This document shows, piece by piece, positions 31,960 through 43,400 of a stretch of DNA of 64,000 nt. The stretch's first letter is position 1. Each line of letters begins with the position of its first letter. The notes under the pieces were generated by a model that worked only from the letters and a program-made list of their open reading frames with translations, did not search any database and was not told where the DNA came from. Position numbers and translations under genes: made by a program. The stretch covers positions 1-64,000 of the forward strand of contig NW_025422903.1 in NCBI RefSeq assembly GCF_020497125.1. The letters run 5' to 3'. This stretch comes from Mauremys mutica (taxonomy: Eukaryota; Chordata; Testudines; Geoemydidae).

Positions 31960-32090
31960 GCAAAATCCAATGGTCTGGGGAGAGGGGGGCAGTACAGAGA
32001 ACCCTCCTGACCAATAGGAGGCCAGTTTTTCATCAGCCAATCACGTGGCAGCTTAAACTCTGTCCAAAGTTACACAGCCCAATAGAGATG
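31960..32090. promoter_or_regulatory. CCAAT/E-box cluster 2.6 kb upstream of KCND1
   Basis: CCAAT boxes lie at 31967, 32011, 32038 and 32079. A CACGTG E-box at 32042-32047 overlaps the third as CCAATCACGTGG. The cluster is unique sequence between repeat arrays. A regulatory role is inferred. Confidence 0.35.
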
Positions 32091-32094
32091 AGTT

Positions 32095-33060
32095 CTGGCA
32101 ACAAGTGAATGTTATGGAGAAGGGGGAGGGGTGGCAGGCGGGGGGGTCCGTGCAGGGCAGGGTCCGCGCCGGGGGCCTCAGCACTGATCGGTCGCTACCG
32201 CTGGGCCAGCAGGGGGTGCTGCAAGGAGACCAAACAGCTGATAAGTTTGGAAACTCCCAGGATGCGGGTCCTGTGGAACTACCGGCCACTGGATTTCATC
32301 CCAGAGCTGGGCTGGTATCGGCCTTGGGTCCCACTGCAGCAGGGCAAGCAGGAGGCAGGATATTTGGTGTCTGGCCGGGGGTGCAGGGCCCTTGGAAAGT
32401 CAACGGCAGCCAGGAGACCAGGGTAGATGGGCCCATGGGTTCAACAACGTACAGACTCTTTCCCTGAGCAAAAAGCCCAAAGGCCTTCGGAGCCAGGGCC
32501 TGCAGCCATGAGCCACGATGCAGCCACCTCTGGGGTGGGGCAGCTGCCTGGACACTTGGGACACCTCCCACTGAAGACGCAGGTGTGAGGATGGGGCGGG
32601 GGAATCAAGGCAGCTGAGATTTCACCCGTCTGGGGTCATGGCTGGGAGCCCGGACGCCTGGGTTCTCTCCCCGGCGTGGGGAGGGGCACGGGGGCCGGTG
32701 CGTTAGAGGGGCAGGGGAGATGGGATCCCGGACGCCTGGGTTCTCTCCCCAGCTCCGGGGGGTCTCCTGGCTGGAGCAGGGGCTGGGTTCTCTGGCAGCA
32801 GGTTGTTTTTCTGGGGCGCGTCTCGCTGGCGGGTGACGTATTGGGGGCACCACCGCCCGCCTGTCACCTGGGAGCCTTTGAAGGGCCCTGATGCCGGAGC
32901 TGTCGTGAGATTCCTGCTTCGCGCCCGGGGCTGGCACCAGGCTCAGCCACACGCAGAGAGACGGGGAGGGGCGGCTGCTTTGGGGGAGCAGAGAAGGGGA
33001 CATGGGGCCTGTCCCCTCTAAGGGGCACCTGCCTGATCCTGTCCCAGAGCAGGGGGCTAC
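32095..33060. other. Intergenic sequence with two family B head units and a family A fragment
   Basis: Family A fragment is near 32513-32555 (GATGCAGCCACCTCTGGG). Family B-like GGACGCCTGGGTTCTCTCCC units lie at 32640-32760. No gene is seen. Confidence 0.55.
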
Positions 33061-33064
33061 TCCC

Positions 33065-33500
33065 CTCCCCCCCGGCCCTGCCGGTGCCCCCCACTCCCGA
33101 CCCGCAGCCCCCACCAGCCCAGCCCTGGTCTCCCCGGCCCTGCCGGTGCCCCTCACTCCCGACCCGCAGCCCCTGCCAGCCCAGCCCTGGTCTCCCCGGC
33201 CCTCCCGGTGCCCCTCACTCCCGACCCGCAGCCCCCGCCAGCCCAGCTCTGCCGGTGCCCCTCACTCCCGACCCGCAGCCCCCACCAGCCCAGCCCTGGT
33301 CTCCCCGGCCCTGCCGGTGCCCCTCACTCCCGACCCGCAGCCCCCACCAGCCCAGCCCTGGTCTCCCCGGCCCTGCCGGTGCCCCTCACTCCCGACCCGC
33401 AGCCCCCGCCAGCCCAGCTCTGCTGGTGCCCCTCACTCCTGACCTGCAGCCCCTGCCAGCCTGGCCCTGCCCCCCCCAGCTCTGCCGGTGCCCCCCACGC
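33065..33500 (+). repeat. Family C array with higher-order units
   Basis: GTGCCCCTCACTCCCGACC units are joined by CCAGCCCAGCCCTGGTCTCC links. They alternate in lengths near 47 and 72 bp. Confidence 0.9.
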
Positions 33501-33654
33501 CCTGGCTCTCAGCCCATTTACTGAACAGCTCTTAGCCGCTCTGGGTATCGATTTGCTCTAAGTGCTGCGTGTTTCCCATGTGCTGATTAAGGGTTTGTTC
33601 CGACACTGGCAACTCGGGGCACGCGGGGGTGGGGAGTCTGGTGAGTCCCAGAGA

Positions 33655-33960
33655 GCTGGGGGGGCCCAGGGCTGGGCTGGCAGGGGGCTGTGGGTCGGGA
33701 GTGAGGGGCACCGGCTGGGCTGGCAGGGGGCTGCGGGTCGGGAGTGAGGGGCACCGGCTGGGCTGGCAGGGGGCTGCGGGTCGGGAGTGAGGGGCACCGG
33801 CCGGGCTGAGGGCTGCGGGTCGGGAGTGAGGGGCACCGGCTGGGCTGGCAGGGGGCTGCGGGTCGGGAGTGAGGGGCACCGGCTGGGCTGGCAGGGGGCT
33901 GCGGGTCGGGAGTGAGGGGCACCGGCCGGGCAGGGGGCTGTGGGTCGGGAGTGAGGGGTG
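33655..33960 (-). repeat. Family C array, inverse orientation
   Basis: About seven units read GCGGGTCGGGAGTGAGGGGC and CACCGGCTGGGCTGGCAGGG, complementary to the array ending about 155 bp upstream. Confidence 0.9.
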
Positions 33961-33999
33961 CTGATCCTGCTGGGACTCCTGGCTATGCTGGGTGTGTGC

Positions 34000-34112
34000 T
34001 GGGAGCCAGGACTCCTGGGTTCTTGCCCGGCTCTGGGAGGGGAGTGGGGGCTGGTGGTTAGAGGGGTGGCGGGAGCCAGGACTCCTGGGTTCTCTCCCTG
34101 GTTCTGAGTCTG
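34000..34112 (+). repeat. Family B, two copies
   Basis: GGGAGCCAGGACTCCTGGGT appears twice, with GGTGGTTAGAGG between. Confidence 0.8.
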
Positions 34113-34334
34113 CGGACCCCTCCTCAGCTGACTGGAGTTGTTATGGGGGAGGGGTCTGGGGACTCCACACCCCCCGGCACAGTCCCCAAAATTCTCCCTC
34201 TGCTCTGGGCCCCCCGTCCCCGCCCCATTGGTGCCTCCCGCCTCCAACTTCATCTCTGCCGCCTCGATCCCCGGCTCCCCCGTTCCCCCTCCCACCCCTG
34301 TAGATCCGTCCATCTGCATCCCCGCTAGATCCAC

Positions 34335-34600
34335 ACGCCCCCTTTAGAGCCATAGATCCCTCCCCCATAGATCCGTCCCCCATAGATCCCTCCATCCCTC
34401 CCCCATAGATCCATCCCCCCACAGATCCCTCCATCCCTCCCCCATAGATCCATCCCCTATAGATCCGTCCATCCCTTCCCCTATAGATCCCTCCCCCATA
34501 GATCCGTCCCTCCCCCATAGATCCCTCCCCCCACAGATCCCTCCATCCCTCCCCCATAGATCCCTCCCCCCACAGATCCCTCCATCCCTCCCCTCGCTCT
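34335..34600 (+). repeat. CATAGATCC array upstream of the KCND1 TATA box
   Basis: About 13 copies of CCCATAGATCC(C/G)TCC, some with CCACAGATCCCTCC, are spaced roughly 15-25 bp. The array ends about 30 bp before TATAAG. Confidence 0.88.
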
Positions 34601-34629
34601 CCCCGCCCCCCCGGCACCCGGCGCTGCGA

Positions 34630-34635
34630 TATAAG
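34630..34635 (+). promoter_or_regulatory. KCND1 TATA box
   Basis: GCGATATAAGAGCC gives TATAAG at 34630-34635. A long C run (about 34643-34663) follows. A start site near 34660 would give a first exon ending at the strong donor GAGAG|GTGAGAG at 34792. Assigning it to KCND1 rests on position and splice signals. Confidence 0.6.
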
Positions 34636-34659
34636 AGCCGGTACCCCCCCCCCCCCCCC

Positions 34660-34792
34660 CCCCGCCTGATGCAGGCGGGACCCGCTTCACTCACACCCGG
34701 CCGGACCCGCGGAGCGATGCGCCTGGCGGGGGCCGGGGCAGGGACCCCCCCAGCCCGGAGCCCGGATCGCCGCCCGCGGCCGCCGGAGAGAG
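34660..34792 (+). other. KCND1: Predicted noncoding exon 1 of KCND1
   Basis: This GC-rich segment lies between the TATA box and a consensus donor (AG|GTGAGAG at 34793). It carries an upstream ATG at 34717. If spliced to the acceptor at 35365, that frame stops after 27 codons. The 5' end is inferred. Confidence 0.5.
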
Positions 34793-35365
34793 GTGAGAGC
34801 GGCCGGGCCGGGCGGGTGTGGCCGCCCCCCCGGCGCCCGGATCGGCCCCCCCCATCCACCCCCCCCGCGCCTGTATCTGTCCCCCCCCCCCTCGGCCAGG
34901 GGGGCTGGGACAGTGGGGGGGGGGGGGGGGGCCGAGCTGCAAACCCAGCCCCCCCGACCCCCCCATCTCTGGCAGCTGCACCCCCTGCCCTGCCCCCCGC
35001 CCTGGCCCCACATGCACCCCAAGGCTGGGGTGTCCCTGAGTCAGGGGGCCCCTCCTGCTCCCCCACCCCCCATGGAGCAGTTACTGTCCCCCGCAGGGGG
35101 GGGTCCGGGAAAGGGCTTTGAGTAAGAATCAAAAACACCCACCCCTCCCCCACTGCTTGGCTAGGACTGACCTCCCCCCCGCCCCCCCGCTGGGGTTCCC
35201 CCCTCCAACCCCCCAGCCCCCCCAGCAGGGGAGAGAACCCAGGAGTCCTGGCTCCCAGCCCCCACTCCCCTCCCAGAGCCAGGGGAGAACCCAGGCGTCC
35301 GGGCTGAGGTGTCTAATCTGCAGTTCTTGATTTTCTGTCTCACGTCTCGTCTCTCCTGCCCGCAG

Positions 35366-36357
35366 CTCCCTGAGACGCCCCCCGGCTCCCGAGCCCGTCG
35401 GCCCCTTTGCCAAGAGCCAGCGGCATGGAGCAGCCCAGAACCCCCCCCCGCCTCGACTGGGGGCGGCTGAGACCGGGGGGCACCTGAGACCGTGACCAGG
35501 AGCGACTCGGTCCTCCCCCAGCCCCTGGCTCCGTGCCCCACAGCGACACGCGGGCTGGGTGCTCGTGTGTCGGAGAGAGCTGAGCCCCGGGCAGGTCCCA
35601 CGGGGACCCACAGCCAGTGGAGCCCTGAGCCCTGAGCCCTGCCCCGGCCTCCTGGGTCCTGAGACCCGCCCCGGCCTCCTGGGGCCCTGAGACCCGCCCC
35701 GGCCTCCTGGGGCCCTGAGACCCGCCCCGGCCTCCTGGGGCCCTGAGCCCTGCCCCGGCCTCCTGGGCCCTGAGACCCGCCCCGGCCTCCTGGGGTCCTG
35801 AGACCCGCCCCGGCCTCCTGGGTCCTGAGACCCGCCCCAGCCTCCTGGGCCCTGAGACCCGCCCCGGCCTCCTGGGGCCCTGAGACCCGCCCCGGCCTCC
35901 TGGGGCCCTGAGACCCGCCCCGGCCTCCTGGGCCCTGAGACCCGCCCCGGCCTCCTGGGGCCCTGAGACCCGCCCCGGCCTCCTGGGGCCCTGAGACCCG
36001 CCCCGGCGTCCTGGGCCCTGAGACCCGCCCCGGCCTCCTGGGGCCCTGAGACCCGCCCCGGCCTCCTGGGCCCTGAGACCCGCCCCGGCCTCCTGGGCCC
36101 TGAGACCCGCCCCGGCCTCCTGGGCCCTGAGACCCGCCCCGGCCTCCTGGGCCCTGAGACCCGCCCCGGCCTCCTGGGCCCTGAGACCTGCCCCGGCCTC
36201 CCTTGGACACATCCAAGTTTGGAGACAACCCCCCCTCCCGCCGGCGCCCCATCTCCTGGGTCCCAAGGCCACTGCCCGGGCACCTCTGGCTTTGGCGCCT
36301 TCCCCGTCCCAAGCTGACGCCCCCTCCCTGCCCCGGCGACCCCCACGCCCGGCCACC
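35366..36357 (+). other. KCND1: KCND1 5' UTR part of the first coding exon
   Basis: A very strong polypyrimidine acceptor (TCGTCTCTCCTGCCCGCAG, ending at 35365) precedes about 1 kb of leader. The leader holds a 20-codon upstream ORF at 35425-35487 and the 27-28 bp array at 35635-36200. The leader reaches the KCND1 ATG without another ATG in the array. The extent is inferred. Confidence 0.5.
35635..36205 (+). repeat. 27-28 bp minisatellite in the KCND1 leader
   Basis: About 20 units contain CCCTGAGACCCGCCCCGGCC and TCCTGGG(G). Length variation is a single or double G. The array ends about 155 bp before the start codon. Confidence 0.9.
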
Positions 36358-37472
36358 ATGGCGGCCGGCGTGGCTACCTGGCTGCCCTTTGCCCGTGCGG
36401 CCGCCGTGGGCTGGCTGCCCTTGGCCAAGAAGCCGATACCCAAACCGCCCAGCGACAAGCGACCCCGGGGGGACGAGATCCTGGTGGTGAACGTGAGCGG
36501 CCGGCGGTTCCAGACCTGGCAGAACACGCTGGACCGGTACCCGGACACGCTGCTGGGCAGCTCGGAGAAGGAGTTCTTCTACGACGAGGACAGCCAGGAG
36601 TATTTCTTCGACCGCGACCCGGAGATCTTCCGCCACGTCTTGAACTTCTACCGCACCGGCCACCTGCACTACCCCCGGCACGAGTGCATCCAGGCCTTCG
36701 ACGAGGAGCTGAGCTTTTACGGCATCATCCCGGAGCTGATTGGCGACTGCTGCCTGGAGGAGTACCGCGACCGCAAGAAGGAGAACGCCGAGCGGCTGGC
36801 CGAGGACGAGGAAGCGGAGAGCGCCACCGACCTTTCGCTGCCGCCGGACAGCACCGTCCGGCAGCGGCTGTGGCGGGCCTTCGAGAACCCCCACACCAGC
36901 ACCGTGGCCTTGGTCTTCTACTATGTCACCGGCTTCTTCATCGCCGTCTCGGTGATCGCCAACGTGGTGGAGACCATCCCCTGCCAGCCGCCGCCCGGCC
37001 GGAAGCGCCAGCAGCCCTGCGGCGACCGCTTCCCCTTGGTCTTCTCCTGCATGGACACAGCCTGCGTCCTCATCTTCACCGGCGAGTACCTGCTCCGGCT
37101 CTTCGCCGCCCCCAGCCGCTGCCGCTTCCTGCGCAGCGTCATGAGCATCATCGACGTGGTGGCCATCCTGCCCTACTACATTGGGCTGGTGATGCCGGAG
37201 AACGAGGACGTCAGCGGGGCCTTCGTCACCCTGCGGGTCTTCCGGGTCTTCCGCATCTTCAAGTTCTCGCGGCACTCGCAGGGGCTGCGGATCCTGGGCT
37301 ACACGCTGAAGAGCTGCGCCTCGGAGCTGGGCTTCCTCCTCTTCTCGCTGACCATGGCCATCATCATCTTCGCCACCGTCATGTTCTACGCCGAGAAGGG
37401 CACCCGCAGCACCAACTTCACCAGCATCCCGGCCGCCTTCTGGTACACCATCGTCACCATGACCACGCTGGG
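36358..37472 (+). CDS. KCND1: KCND1 first coding exon (T1 domain, S1-S5, start of pore)
   Basis: This exon encodes residues 1-371 and two bases of codon 372. It contains the tetramerisation domain, the voltage sensor and S5. It ends TIVTMTTLG at donor GG|GTGAGT. The next exon opens G TAC GGG GAC, restoring GYGD. The antisense strand carries a long open frame that is a GC-codon shadow. Confidence 0.95.
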
Positions 37473-40400
37473 GTGAGTCCGCGCCCGCCTCGCTGGGCAG
37501 GGGCTGCCGGGATCCCGCGGGGCCGCCGCTCCCAGGGAACAGCCCCCGCACTCGATTGCTTTAGTCTCGGGTTTTGGAGTTGCTGTGCCGGGAGTCCGGC
37601 CCTGGACTCTACCGTGGCCAGGACATTTGGCCAAATGACTGACTGCCCTGCGGCGGGTCCGTGGGACACCAGCGCTGCTGTTCTTGGGCCTGCTGGGAGC
37701 AGAGTGCGAATCCCACCCGGGCAATTCCCACACGCAGCAGATTCACAACAGGCTGGGAAAGGGCTGAAGTGTGCATGGTGGGTGTGGGGGAGGGGCTGGG
37801 AGCCAGGACTCCTGGGTTCTCCCCTGGCTCTGGGAGGGGAGTGGGGCCTGTGGTTAGAGCAGGGGGGGCTGGGAGCCAGGACTCCTGGGTTCTCCCCTGG
37901 CTCTGGGAGGGCAGTGGGGGCTGGTGGGTCAGAGCAGGGGGGGCTGGGAGCCAGGACTCCTGGGTTCTCCCCTGGCTCTGGGGGGCAGTGGGGGCTGGTG
38001 GTTAGAGCAGGGGGGCTGGGAGCCAGGACTCCTGGGTTCTCCCCTGGCTCTGGGCGGGCAGTGGGGGCTGGTGGTTAGAGCAGGGGGGCTGGGAGCCAGG
38101 ATTCCTGGGTTCTCCCCTGTCTCTGGGAGGGGAGTGGGGCCTGTGGTTAGAGCAGGGGAGCTGGGAGCCAGGACTCCTGGGTTCTCCCCTGGCTCTGGGA
38201 GGGCAGTGGGGGCTGGTGGTTAGAGCAGGGGGGCTGGGAGCCAGGACTCCTGGGTTCTCCCCTGGCTCTGGGAGGGCAGTGGGGCCTGTGGTTAGAGCAG
38301 GGGGGCTGGGAGCCAGGACTCCTGGGTTCTCCCCTGGCTCTGGGAGGGCAGTGGAGGGCAAGGCGCTGGAGCGGAGGAACTTGTGGGCAGGAGGCTGGTG
38401 CCATCTGCACTGGGCTGGATATTTCCTGGCTGCCCAAGGATGCAAACGTCTGTTCAGCTCGTAATTCTTCCTAAGAGCCCGCGGCAGCTTCCAGCGCGGG
38501 CCAGCCGCAGGGGGGGGGGAGAGCGAAAGAGAGGAGCTGGGGGCTGCAGGTCGGGAGTGAGGGGCATCAGCGGAGCTGGGGGGGGGGCCCAGCACTGGGC
38601 TAGCAGGGGGCTATGGGTCGGGACTGAGGGGCACCGCATGTCTCTTTAACAGTCCCCAGGATTCCTGGGCACTGTTGCATCTTACTGCATCATTGCTGGG
38701 GCAAACCACAGAGCTGGGGAGAGAACCCAGGAGTCCTGGCTCCCAGCCCCCACCACCCAGCAACACACACACACACAATCCGCAGGTCACCATACAAACT
38801 GTCTTTCCCTTACTTCCCACCAGGGGGCGCCAGGGGTCACTATTACACAAGGGTGTGGCGAAGAGATGCATTGTGGGTAAAGCGGAGGGCAGGAGGAGGG
38901 GGCCGTTTGGGTTCCGGGCTAGGTGGGGCGGCTGGAGATTCTCGCTGCAATGATGAAGGGAGGAAAGTGTCTTCTCCCCCATCACTAGGTTCAAGTGTTA
39001 ACAGCCCCGATTGTGTGACGGGTCCCACCACATCGAATGGGGGCTTGGAGGAGATGTGCCTTCATGGTGAAGGGAATGGGGCAGCACCAGGGCTCCTGGG
39101 TTCTCTCCCAGGCCCTGGGAGGGGAGCGGGGTCTAGTGGTTAGAGCAGGGGGATTGGGAGCCCAGACACCTGGGTTCCATTTGTGGCCATGAGCCAGGGC
39201 CATCTGGGCCAAGCACCCCGGGTTGAGTCTGTTCTGCCTCCATATCTGTTACCGGCAGTTTCTATGAAACAGGCTTCTCCTTCCTGTCCCAATTCCTCGT
39301 GCGGCGTTGTGTGGTGGTTCCCCAGCTGCCCCGCCCCAGAGCTGGCTGCATCTCTGCGCCGGGTGAGCCGTCCCCGTGCGGTGTTATATGTGGTGGTTCC
39401 CCAGCTGCCCCACCCCAGAGCTGGCTGCATCTCAGCGCCGGGCGAGCCGTCCCCGTGCGGTGTTATGTGTGGTGGTTCCCCAGCTGCTCCGCCCCAGAGC
39501 TGGCTGCATCTCAGCGCCGGGCGAGCCCTCCCCATGCGGTGTTATGTGTGGTGGTTCCCCGGCTGCCCCACCCCAGAGCTGGCTGCATCTCAGCGCCGGG
39601 CGAGCCATCCCCATGCGGTGTTATGTGTGGCGGTTCCCTGGATGCCCCGCCCCAGAGCTGGCTGCATCTCAGCGCCGGGCGAGCCATCCCCATGCGGTGT
39701 TATGTGTGGTGGTTCCCCAGCTGCCCCGCCCCAGAGCTGGCTGCATCTCTGCGCCGGGTGAGCCGTCCCTGTGCGGTGTTATGTGTGGTGGTTCCCTGGC
39801 TGCTCTGCCCCAGAGCTGGCTGCATCTCAGCGCCGGGCGAGCCGTCCCCATGCGGTGTTATGTGCAGTGGTTCCCTGCCTGCTCCACCCCAGAAGTGGCT
39901 GCATCGAATGCCCATCTGTGTCTGGGGACACGGCAGCTCCGTGCTTTCTCCCCCCGCCCTGCTCCACGCCGAGGCCTTGGTGGCTGCCCGGGTGTTTTGC
40001 TCTGCACCAGATCGGGCACGTGGCATGTAACCGAGGCAGGGCCCTGCTGCAGCTCCATGGGGGATGAATTATTTATCCACAGAGCGCGGGAGGCAGAGAC
40101 AGCCGCTTTCCGCAGCTCGCGTGTGCTGGGGGGCCTGCAGGTCGGGAGTGAGGGGCACCGGCAGAGCCCGGGGCTGGGGTCGGATCCGGGTGACCTGCCT
40201 TGGGCTCGTCCTGAGGCCGGCGGAGATTCCGCTGAATCGGCAACATGCTCGGTGAGGGGAGTGGGGTCTGGTGGGTCAGAGCAGGGGGGGGGCTGGGAGC
40301 CCGGACTCCTGGGTTCTCCCCCAGCTCAGGGAGGGGAGGTGGGGCTGGTGGGTCAGAGCGGGGCTGGGGGTGTTGGCTCTTTGCGTGTCTCTGCCATGGG

Positions 40401-43400
40401 GTCGTGATCTCATCTGCTCCAGGGCAAATTGGGGCCTAACCCCCCCCGAGTTTGTTTCATGGCAAGTCCCCCCCCCCACAGGCACCTTCCAGGCCCTGCG
40501 GCTGCCCCCTAGCAGGGCGGGGCCCCCTTCCCGCTCCCCCATTTCTGTGCATCTCAGGCCTTGGCCGACTCACATCCCCCCCCCAGTGGAGTTACAGGGG
40601 GGTCGGGGCTGTCAGGTCCCCCACAACCATCCCCCTCCCCTGGTCCAAGGAGCAGCCTTCAGTACCCTGGGTCAGCCCCAGGGCCCCCCCCCCGGTATCT
40701 CCCCCCACCCCTGGCTCAGCCCCAGGTCCCCCCCCGGGATCCGGCGCCCCGGGGTCAGCCCCCCCCGGTATCTCCCCCCACCCCTGGCTCAGCCCCAGGG
40801 GCCCCCCAGTATCTCCCCCCACCACTGGCTCAGCCCCAGGGCCCCCCCCCGGTATCCTGCGCCCCTGGGTCAGCCCCCCCCGGTATCTCCCCCCCCCCAT
40901 GGCTCAGCCCCAGGGCCCCCCGTTTTCTCCCCCCACCCCTGGCTCAGCCCCCGGGCCCCCCCGGTATCTCCCCCCACCCCTGGCTCAGCCCCAGGGCCCC
41001 CCCCACGCCGCAGCACAAGGTTGCAGCAACCTCTCGCCGGCCAAGCGGACCCGCTCCGCGCTGGTACCTGGGGACGTGTGAATATTTCATGTTCTCCGTA
41101 GTTACACACGGAGCCGGCCTAGAGCTGGGGCGGGGGGGGGGGCTCCTGGTTCCTGGGGCTTCCCCCTCCGGAATCCCACCCCCGGCACAGAACACAAAAT
41201 CCCCTTGCTGCCCCCCGGGCCTCGCCCTTGTCCTGAGGTCTGCACTGAGCCACTAGGGGGCGCCGTGCTGCAGGGAGCGGGGCGGGGGCTGGGCAGTCGG
41301 GGCTGGGGTCTCAGCAGGGGGAGCCCAGTGTCCTGTCCAGTTAGAACAAGCCACCACCCAGCTACAATTCCCTGGAATTCCCACTGAATAGCAAATTCTT
41401 CTTTATGTGTTAGGCAGCTGGTCCCAGCTGCCCCGCCCCAGAGCTGGCTGCATCTCAGCGCCGGGCGAGTTGTCCCCTTGCAGGGTTGTGTGCGGCTGGT
41501 CCCAGCTGCCCTGCCCCAGAGCTGGCTGCAACTCAGCGCCGGGCGAGCCGTCCCCTTGCAGCGTTGTGTGCGGCTGGTCCCAGCTGCCCTGCCCCAGAGC
41601 TGGCTGCAACTCAGCGCCGGGCGAGCCATCCCCTTGCAGCGTTGTGTGCGGCTGGTCCCAGCTGCCCTGCCCCAGAGGTGGCCACATCGTGTGTTACCCA
41701 TAACAGGGAAGCTGTCCCCGCTCTCAGGCCGCGCTCTGAGCCGTTGATTGATTCCTCAGCCCGTTAAATAAGTCATGGTGTTGTGGTGCGTATTTTATTA
41801 TATAATCGCCGCTCGCCTGACGTGGATTAAGAGCGTTTCTCCAGAAGCAATTTCACTTTCCCAAGCGCTCCATTACTAATTGCAACACTTCTGCTGCCTG
41901 TTATCCTCATGCGGCGTTATGGGTGGCTGTTCCCCAGCCGCCCTGCCCCAGAGGTGGCTGCAGCTCAGCGTGGGGTGAGCCATCCCGGCGTGGTGTTATG
42001 TGCAGCTGTTCCCCAGCCGTCCTGCCCCAGAGGTGGCTGCATCTCAGCCTCTCCCCCACCGCACCGGGGAGGGACTCTAGAGCAGCAGGGCTGTGAGATG
42101 CATGGGGCGGTTCACACCTCTGCGAGTGACCAGCTCAGGCTCTTGGCAGACTCCGGCAGCGTCACATTTTGGGGGTTTTCTCCCCGACCGCAAGGGCTAG
42201 GAACAGACTTTTTTCAGCCCCCAAAAGCTGAGCTTCTGGCGCATTCGTGTTCTTTTTCCCTCCCTCCTCCCTGGCAGGTACGGGGACATGGTTCCCAGCA
42301 CGATCGCCGGGAAGATCTTCGGCTCCATCTGCTCGCTGAGCGGGGTGCTGGTCATTGCACTGCCGGTGCCCGTCATTGTCTCCAACTTCAGCCGCATCTA
42401 CCACCAGAACCAGCGGGCGGACAAACGCCGGGCGCAGCAGGTCCGGGGGGGCGGCCCTGTGCAAAGGAGGGGGGATGCGGGGAGAGGAGAGGGAGCCACA
42501 GTGGAGGGGGGTTGTGGGGCTGAGATGCAGAGGGGGGCTGGGGGGTCGGAAGGGGAGCTGGGGGGGAGGTTTGTGTCTGTGTCTCTGACCCGTCCCCCCC
42601 CCCCCCCCGCAGAAGGTTCGCCTGGCACGGATCCGACTGGCGAAGAGCACCACGACCAACGCCTTCCTGCAGTACAAGCGCAACGGGGGCCTTGAGGTAC
42701 CTGCCCCTCGCACGCGCACCCCTCGCACGCGCACCCCTCGCACGCGCACCCCATTGCACTAGCAAACGCCCGTGCACCGTGGCTGCACACGCTTGCCCAG
42801 TGGCAGGAGAGCACTCGCTGTACAGACGCCCCTGCACACTCACCCCCCCGGCGCTGACACCCCCTGTGCACAACCGCCTCGCACACTCGCCCTGCCCACA
42901 ATGATGTTAGCACAGCCCCTGTGCACACCCGCCCCACACACTGCCTCAGTGCACGGACATGACCGTGCACACTCAGCAGGCCCACTGCTCACACTGTTGT
43001 ACTAGCTCACTCATGTACAAACCCAGTGCACGCTGGCTGCACATTCACCCTTCACACAAACACACAATTGCAGTAACACTCACATGCACAATCACAGGGC
43101 ACACTTACCCTTTACACATGCACACCGTTACACTAACACACATGCACAACACACACTCACCACCACCCACTTGAACTAAACCCATCACTGTGCAAGCACA
43201 AGGCACACTCACCTCACACTTTGCACACACACAATTACATTAACACCGGCACACACACTCACAGTTCCGTTGGCACCCCCTACATCCCCACACACTGCCC
43301 CAGTTGCACTGGCACACCTGTGCACAATCACTGCACACTCACCCCTTGCACACAGTCCCAATGCACACTGGATGTACACTCACACACACACACTAACACA

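Noticed and set aside
35161..37551. A 796-codon open frame on the minus strand
   Set aside because: It is antisense to the KCND1 leader array and first coding exon. The frame is open because of GC-biased codons and a repeat whose unit keeps the frame.
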